NCBI GenBank assembly: GCA_017409575.1
Contig: JAFQSM010000074.1
Span: 42,017 to 106,016, forward strand
DNA from: Clostridia bacterium
GTDB taxonomy: Bacteria > Bacillota > Clostridia > Monoglobales > Monoglobaceae
DNA: 64,000 nucleotides
Reading direction: 5' to 3'
Shown piece by piece: positions 60,158 through 64,000 of the stretch. Below the pieces are notes generated by a model, which saw only the letters and a list, made by a program, of their open reading frames with translations, had not been told where the DNA came from and did not search any database. Position 1 is the stretch's first letter. The number at the start of each line of letters is the position of its first letter. A program made the translations under genes and the position numbers.

Positions 60158-61675
60158 CTAAAAAAACATTCTTCCAAAAAGCCATCTGAAATCACTTTTT
60201 TTTGCAGCTCCGAAAATAAATGAAAAAACAAAATAAACCATTCCCAAGATTGCTATTCCAATTGCCATTTCGCGCACCCCTCCAATGTCAGGAAGAACTT
60301 TTAGAGAGGCAATTGCAGCAAATACTGTTGCCGCAATGTGCCGCCATATACGACCTGAACTTTTGATTTTGATATCCGAAAATCCAATTACACTTTTATA
60401 CGTCAGGCACGATGTAAGAATATTGCTGAATATAATGGTCAAAATCAGAGCGCTAATGCCAAACCTTGGCATAAAAATATAAATCAGCAGGATTCTTGAA
60501 AGCGAGTCCATCAGGCAAAAAACAAGCAATCTGGTCTGCTTGCCCATCCCATTTAGTATCCCTGTCGAAACCGAATCCACAAACATCAGGGGAGAAATCA
60601 CCGCAAGAATTTTAAGTGGTCGTGATATCTGATATGTATTGTATGCAAAAAAAACAAGTCTTTCGCCAAAAACAAAAAATGTGCAAAGAACCAAAAATCC
60701 AAAAATCGTGCAAAAACGGTAAATTTTTGCGACAAGGTTTTGAAGCCGCACTTTGTTTTTCATAGCGTACGCTCTCGAAATTTCGGGCACCAACAATGTA
60801 AAGCACGACGAAAGGAGCGTAAGCGGAAATACAATAAGCGGCATAACCATACCGCGAATTCCGCCATAGGCTGACAACGCCTCGGGCTTGGAAAGTCCTG
60901 ATTTTTCAAGAGACTGTACAACAAGAACTTCTTCGAGCATTCTGAAAAAAGAACAGACAAGCGAAGTTATCATTATTGGGATTGACACCTTCAAAAGTCC
61001 CGACAGTGCAGCCACACCTGTTTTTTGTTTTGCAGTGCACTTTTTGGCATCTGACATATAAAACAAACTTAAAAAAAGGCACGAAGAAAACTCACCTGCA
61101 CTCATACCTAAAAATACTGCGGCACATCCAAACTCCACGCCTTTCGGCAACATTTTCGAAAGGAAAAAGACTGTTGATACAATCTTTACCAACTGCTCCA
61201 GAAACTCTGACGAAGCAGGAATGACAACCCGTCTTGTTGCATAAAAGTACCCCTTTATACAATATGAAATACCCATAAAAAGTACGGTCGGTGCAATACA
61301 AACAAGGCTTATACTGCACCTGGGTTCTTTTAAAACCTCGGTCGCAATCGTTTTTGAGAATATGCACACCGCACCTATTGCAGTAAGGCTCAGGACAAAC
61401 ACTGCACTGAGAGCAGCTTTCATCGTCTTGCCTGCCTGACCCAACTGACCCGAGGAATAACATTCCGAAACAGACTTTGACACAGCCACGCCAAGTCCGC
61501 CGCTTGCAATATTCAGCATAATCCCATGCACCGCAAAACACAGCGAAAAAATTCCCATACCTTCGCTTCCAAGGCTTCGGGAATAAAAAGTACGAAAAAC
61601 AAAATCAACAGTTTTTGCCAATATCCCGGATACCGTCAGCAAAACTGTACTCCTAAGCATATTTTGTCTGCTCAA
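60158..61675 (-). CDS. SpoVB-like polysaccharide/lipid flippase (MATE/MVF superfamily)
   Basis: 505 residues with about 14 membrane segments. N-terminal RSTVLLTVSGILAKTVDFVF and SLGSEGMGIFSLCFAVHGIM are typical of the Wzx/SpoVB family. SpoVB-type proteins export lipid-linked peptidoglycan precursors for spore cortex; paralogues are common, so a vegetative role is possible. The start is TTG at 61673-61675, 6 nt after GGGGTG, which is the right arm of the upstream hairpin. An ATG five codons in has no site. Confidence 0.85.
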   Translation of the reverse strand: MSRQNMLRSTVLLTVSGILAKTVDFVFRTFYSRSLGSEGMGIFSLCFAVHGIMLNIASGGLGVAVSKSVSECYSSGQLGQAGKTMKAALSAVFVLSLTAIGAVCIFSKTIATEVLKEPRCSISLVCIAPTVLFMGISYCIKGYFYATRRVVIPASSEFLEQLVKIVSTVFFLSKMLPKGVEFGCAAVFLGMSAGEFSSCLFLSLFYMSDAKKCTAKQKTGVAALSGLLKVSIPIMITSLVCSFFRMLEEVLVVQSLEKSGLSKPEALSAYGGIRGMVMPLIVFPLTLLSSCFTLLVPEISRAYAMKNKVRLQNLVAKIYRFCTIFGFLVLCTFFVFGERLVFFAYNTYQISRPLKILAVISPLMFVDSVSTGILNGMGKQTRLLVFCLMDSLSRILLIYIFMPRFGISALILTIIFSNILTSCLTYKSVIGFSDIKIKSSGRIWRHIAATVFAAIASLKVLPDIGGVREMAIGIAILGMVYFVFSFIFGAAKKSDFRWLFGRMFF

Positions 61676-61680
61676 AAAAA

Positions 61681-61713
61681 CACCCCTTTTTGAATGTATA
61701 TCAAAAAGGGGTG
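61681..61713 (-). terminator. Terminator-like hairpin immediately before the SpoVB-like gene
   Basis: CACCCCTTTTTGA pairs with TCAAAAAGGGGTG over a 7-nt loop; on the minus strand a seven-U run follows and leads straight into the TTG start. It could end the transcript of the upstream kinase-like gene. Confidence 0.8.
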
Positions 61714-61729
61714 AAGTTTATGCAAGTTG

Positions 61730-62359
61730 TTAATCAATAAAGGTTTTTTCCTTTTCCTTTATATAAGACAGCAGGAATTTTACACATTCATCTTTTGGCA
61801 AAGATGCTGTATCAATACACAGGTTGTAATTGTTTACATTGCCCCATGTGCGATTGGTGTAAAAGTTGTAATAATTCGAGCGACGTTTGTCTGCCTTGGA
61901 TACTGCTCCGCGAGCTTCTTTTTCGCTCGTACCGTCTCTTTCCATAAGAGTTTTTACTCTTGATTCGGTATCTGCATAAAGGAAGAGACTGATAAGCCCC
62001 GGCTCATCACGCAAAATATAATCAGCACATCTGCCGACTATAACACAAGGGCCCTCTTTTGCAATCTTTCTTATCAAATCCACCTGAAGTCTGAACAAAT
62101 TGTCACCGTTTAAAAAATCATTGTACTGATAATAAAGTCCCTTTGTTGACTGCACGCCCATCACAAGCGAGTACAGCAAACTGGTTGTGGGTTTTTCGTC
62201 CATTTCCGAAAAAACTGCTTCACTAAGACCGTTTTCTTTTGCAATTCTTCCTATAATTTCTTTGTCATAAAATTTGTAACCAAGTTTTTCTGCCAACTCT
62301 TTACCGATTATCTTTCCGTTTGAGCCAAGCTGTCTTCCCAAAGTAATAATAGTATTCAT
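61730..62359 (-). CDS. Cytidylate kinase-like family protein
   Basis: 209 residues. The P-loop position reads ITLGRQLGSNGKIIGKELAEKLG (in parts: GRQLGSNGK, ELAEKLGYKFYDKEII), the pattern of the 'cytidylate kinase-like' family, which is distinct from Cmk; then PCVIVGRCADYIL and the lid-like KRRSNYYNFYT. Substrate unknown. Ribosome site AAAGGTGGG. Confidence 0.85.
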   Translation of the reverse strand: MNTIITLGRQLGSNGKIIGKELAEKLGYKFYDKEIIGRIAKENGLSEAVFSEMDEKPTTSLLYSLVMGVQSTKGLYYQYNDFLNGDNLFRLQVDLIRKIAKEGPCVIVGRCADYILRDEPGLISLFLYADTESRVKTLMERDGTSEKEARGAVSKADKRRSNYYNFYTNRTWGNVNNYNLCIDTASLPKDECVKFLLSYIKEKEKTFID

Positions 62360-62383
62360 TAAATGCCCACCTTTCCTGAAAGC

Positions 62384-62400
62384 TGTTTTGTCAAAACAGG
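62384..62400. repeat. Perfect 17-bp palindrome upstream of the kinase-like gene
   Basis: CTGTTTTG and CAAAACAG around one base, 24 bp before the start. Could be an operator or a small hairpin in the 5' untranslated region. Confidence 0.4.
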
Positions 62401-62456
62401 CTCGTCTTTTTTTATTATTTTAACACATTTTTGCTGATAGGAAAAGATTTTTTATA

Positions 62457-63413
62457 TCATTTCTTCACAATTTGTATATTTGTATAATAATGTGACAGAA
62501 TTTCTGTATATTTTTTCCCTATTTCTGCCATTTCGTTTGCTCCAAACTGGCTCATTCCTACTCCATGTCCAAATCCACGCACGCTGAATATCACCGATTT
62601 ATCGGTCTGTGTGACATCAAAATCCGCTGATTTAAGGTCAAAAATTTTTCTTATTTCGGTCCCTTTGTACTCCTTGCCGTCAATTTCTATGCTTTTTATG
62701 TTTCCTCCGTCTGTACGCGTTATTTTGCCGATGCTCAGCGGTCCTTCGCTTTGATTTTCAAAAGTTCCAAGCCGTTTTCTTGCCTCGCTATTTTCAAACT
62801 CTGCAGTCGAAACAAATTCCGAATAACTTAAATCTCCCGTGCTTTCCACCGACCTGAGATATGGACGGCTTTCGCCCCACACATCCTCCGAATTTTCTGT
62901 TCTTCCGCCGCTTCGCGCGAAAAAAAACGCCTCGACCACCTCGTCGCCATAAACCATATATTCCCCCTTTGTTTCTTCTGTTGCACGGGTCAGCTTTTGC
63001 CAATATGTATCACCCTTTTTCTTTCCCCAGCTCTCCTTTGCCATTTTTTCGTCAAGGTGCCCTTTGCAATGCGCCGAATCGTTGCAGATATCTGCCGTGG
63101 GATGTTTGTCCGACCGGCTGTCTGTCTTACTCAAAATATAACTCCGTGCCGCAACTGCCTGTGCTTTAAGCGCCTCGAGCTCGTATTCAGCAGGCATTTC
63201 TGCCGCAAGAACTCCGACAAGGTATTCCTCTATGTCGCAAATCCTGACCTTGCCGTCTGCGACATCAAGGTAGCTTATTTCTGTTTTCCCGCCATTATCT
63301 TTCACATAGCCGGAAGGCTGCCTGCCCGAAAAAAGCCAAAGACCTGTAATAACAGGAATAAAAATCATCACCACTACATAAGAAATCAATCCAACGCACG
63401 ATAGTTTCTTCAT
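62457..63413 (-). CDS. spoIID: Stage II sporulation protein D (SpoIID)
   Basis: 318 residues from the ATG at 63411-63413 (MKKLSCVGLISYV); a TTG seven codons upstream overlaps the AAAGGA site. Membrane anchor ~8-28. The lytic transglycosylase domain retains the catalytic Glu in GVLAAEMPAEYELEALKAQA (split: AAEMPAEY, EALKAQAVAARSY), the zinc-type Cys/His cluster ICNDSAHC, ARSGGRTE and the C-terminal GFGHGVGMSQFGANEMA. Needed for membrane migration in engulfment together with SpoIIP and SpoIIM. No SpoIIM or SpoIIP is nearby. Confidence 0.93.
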   Translation of the reverse strand: MKKLSCVGLISYVVVMIFIPVITGLWLFSGRQPSGYVKDNGGKTEISYLDVADGKVRICDIEEYLVGVLAAEMPAEYELEALKAQAVAARSYILSKTDSRSDKHPTADICNDSAHCKGHLDEKMAKESWGKKKGDTYWQKLTRATEETKGEYMVYGDEVVEAFFFARSGGRTENSEDVWGESRPYLRSVESTGDLSYSEFVSTAEFENSEARKRLGTFENQSEGPLSIGKITRTDGGNIKSIEIDGKEYKGTEIRKIFDLKSADFDVTQTDKSVIFSVRGFGHGVGMSQFGANEMAEIGKKYTEILSHYYTNIQIVKK

Positions 63414-63561
63414 AATATATTCTGTCCTTTGCAAATATTTCTTAAAATATATTCAACTACAGGAAAACCTATAACTCGATTTTCTGTGAAACGGACTTTT
63501 TATTGAAATCTCAAGAAGATTTTAATGTTAATATGTAATTATTTGCGAAAAGTTGATTGTG

Positions 63562-63590
63562 TTGACTAAAAGCACTAAAAATGATAATAT
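63562..63590 (+). promoter_or_regulatory. Candidate promoter of the DUF559 gene
   Basis: -35 TTGACT (63562-63567), 17-bp spacer, -10 TAATAT (63585-63590). The transcript would include the whole palindromic element. No convincing promoter for the divergent spoIID is seen in the 63414-63560 stretch. Confidence 0.6.
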
Positions 63591-63617
63591 AATCTATAAG
63601 AAAACACTATCAAAAAG

Positions 63618-63666
63618 CCTCCCTTGTGTAAAGGGAGGTGGGTTGCGTAGCAACTCGGAGGGATTG
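63618..63666 (+). repeat. REP-like double-hairpin element carrying the DUF559 ribosome site
   Basis: First hairpin: CCTCCCTT (63618-63625), loop GTGTA, AAGGGAGG (63631-63638). Second: GTTGC (63642-63646), loop GTA, GCAAC (63650-63654). The tail holds CGGAGGG, 6 nt before the ATG. I recall sequences of this type as dispersed repeats in related Clostridial genomes, often next to DUF559 genes; only one copy is in this window. Confidence 0.65.
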
Positions 63667-63668
63667 TA

Positions 63669-64000
63669 ATGGACTATAAACACAATAAACAAATTGTACC
63701 ACTTGCAAAAGCATTGCGAAAGAATATGACAAAAGAAGAAAAGCACCTTTGGTATGATTACTTAAGAGAATATCCTATTAGGTTTATAAGACAGAAAGTT
63801 ATAGGAAAATATATTGTTGATTTTTACTGTGCCAAAGCAAAGCTTATTATTGAATTGGATGGTTCGCAACATTATGATGATAAAGGAATAGAAAAAGATG
63901 CTTTGAGAACAGAGTTTTTAGAACAATATGGATTAAAAGTTATAAGAATATCAAATCTTGATATAAACAAAAACTTTGAGGGAGTATGTATATTTATTGA
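63669..64000 (+). CDS. DUF559 endonuclease-like protein (runs off right edge)
   Basis: About 110 codons visible, probably nearly complete. DUF559 is related to Vsr and other PD-(D/E)xK nucleases: LAKALRKNMTKEEKHLWYDY, RFIRQKVIGKYIVDFYC, and the catalytic-type LIIELDGSQHYDD with Glu-x-Asp. Codon use is very A/T rich at third positions (many ATA, TTA, AAA) compared with the genes to the left, which suggests recent arrival. The start ATG follows GGAGGG within the palindromic element. Function in hosts is not established. Confidence 0.85.
   Translation, partial: MDYKHNKQIVPLAKALRKNMTKEEKHLWYDYLREYPIRFIRQKVIGKYIVDFYCAKAKLIIELDGSQHYDDKGIEKDALRTEFLEQYGLKVIRISNLDINKNFEGVCIFI

Noticed and set aside
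1..64000. CRISPR arrays, phage genes, intact insertion sequences, rRNA
   Set aside because: No regularly spaced direct repeats, no transposase or phage structural proteins, and no rRNA-like conserved segments were seen anywhere in the window.

Overview
The window is AT-rich, gene-dense DNA that reads as the chromosome of a low-GC, anaerobic, spore-forming Firmicute of the class Clostridia. The spore evidence is SpoIID, a SpoVB-like flippase, a SpoIID-like/peptidoglycan-binding gene set and YqeG. The anaerobe evidence is a reverse rubrerythrin, ferritin and PerR group. There are no phage genes, no intact insertion sequence, no CRISPR array and no rRNA. I see about 70 protein genes, 3 tRNAs, one decayed gene and many clear sigma-A promoters with 17-bp spacers.

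Layout. 1-3.4 kb (minus): an FtsE-FtsX-EnvC-like cell-wall hydrolase module behind a CdaR-type regulator. 3.6-9.2 kb (minus): topA, dprA, a SpoU methyltransferase and the infC-rpmI-rplT operon with its leader. 9.3-14 kb: a small membrane protein, trmB, a three-gene spore-coat or cortex-like set, and a DUF421-DUF4363 pair. 14.07-22.6 kb (plus): a complete shikimate/Tyr/Phe operon (aroF-tyrA-aroB-aroA-aroC-pheA-aroK-aroQ-aroE). 22.6-34.3 kb: rpmE, a PHP hydrolase, tRNA-Ala, an acyl-CoA ligase with a MarR regulator, a radical SAM protein, a calcium P-type ATPase, PTS enzyme I/EIIA/EIICB, tRNA-Leu and tRNA-Gln. 34.5-36.1 kb: an oxidoreductase next to a broken uxuA. 36.2-44.7 kb (minus): a full histidine operon led by a YerC/HisR regulator. 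44.8-50.9 kb: GtrA, ComF, a metal and oxidative-stress group (CDF exporter, ferritin, reverse rubrerythrin, PerR, ZIP importer), a CD1247-like protein and efp. 51-54.1 kb (minus): rpsU-yqeY-yqeG-nfo-pepP. 54.4-58 kb (plus): metA, a CpXC protein, an M23 peptidase and a polysaccharide deacetylase. 58-63.4 kb (minus): membrane and glycosyltransferase genes, SpoVB-like, a cytidylate kinase-like protein and SpoIID. The right edge holds a palindromic element fused to a DUF559 gene that runs off the end.

The strongest unusual signal is upstream of aroF. A sigma-A promoter drives a 39-codon leader peptide in which 12 of 18 consecutive residues are Phe or Tyr. It is followed by an intrinsic terminator (9-bp stem plus U-run) and a competing 13-bp antiterminator whose left arm lies exactly on the last codons of the peptide. 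This is the full layout of a ribosome-mediated attenuator that would sense charged tRNA-Phe and tRNA-Tyr and control all nine genes, in a lineage where T-boxes would be the usual expectation. Other notable points are a probable ATA start for infC, hairpins whose right arm doubles as the ribosome binding site, operator-like palindromes over the metal-gene promoters, a 35-bp repeat present twice, and the palindrome-DUF559 unit at the right edge.

Everything here comes from reading the sequence. Family assignments rest on remembered motifs, not on searches.
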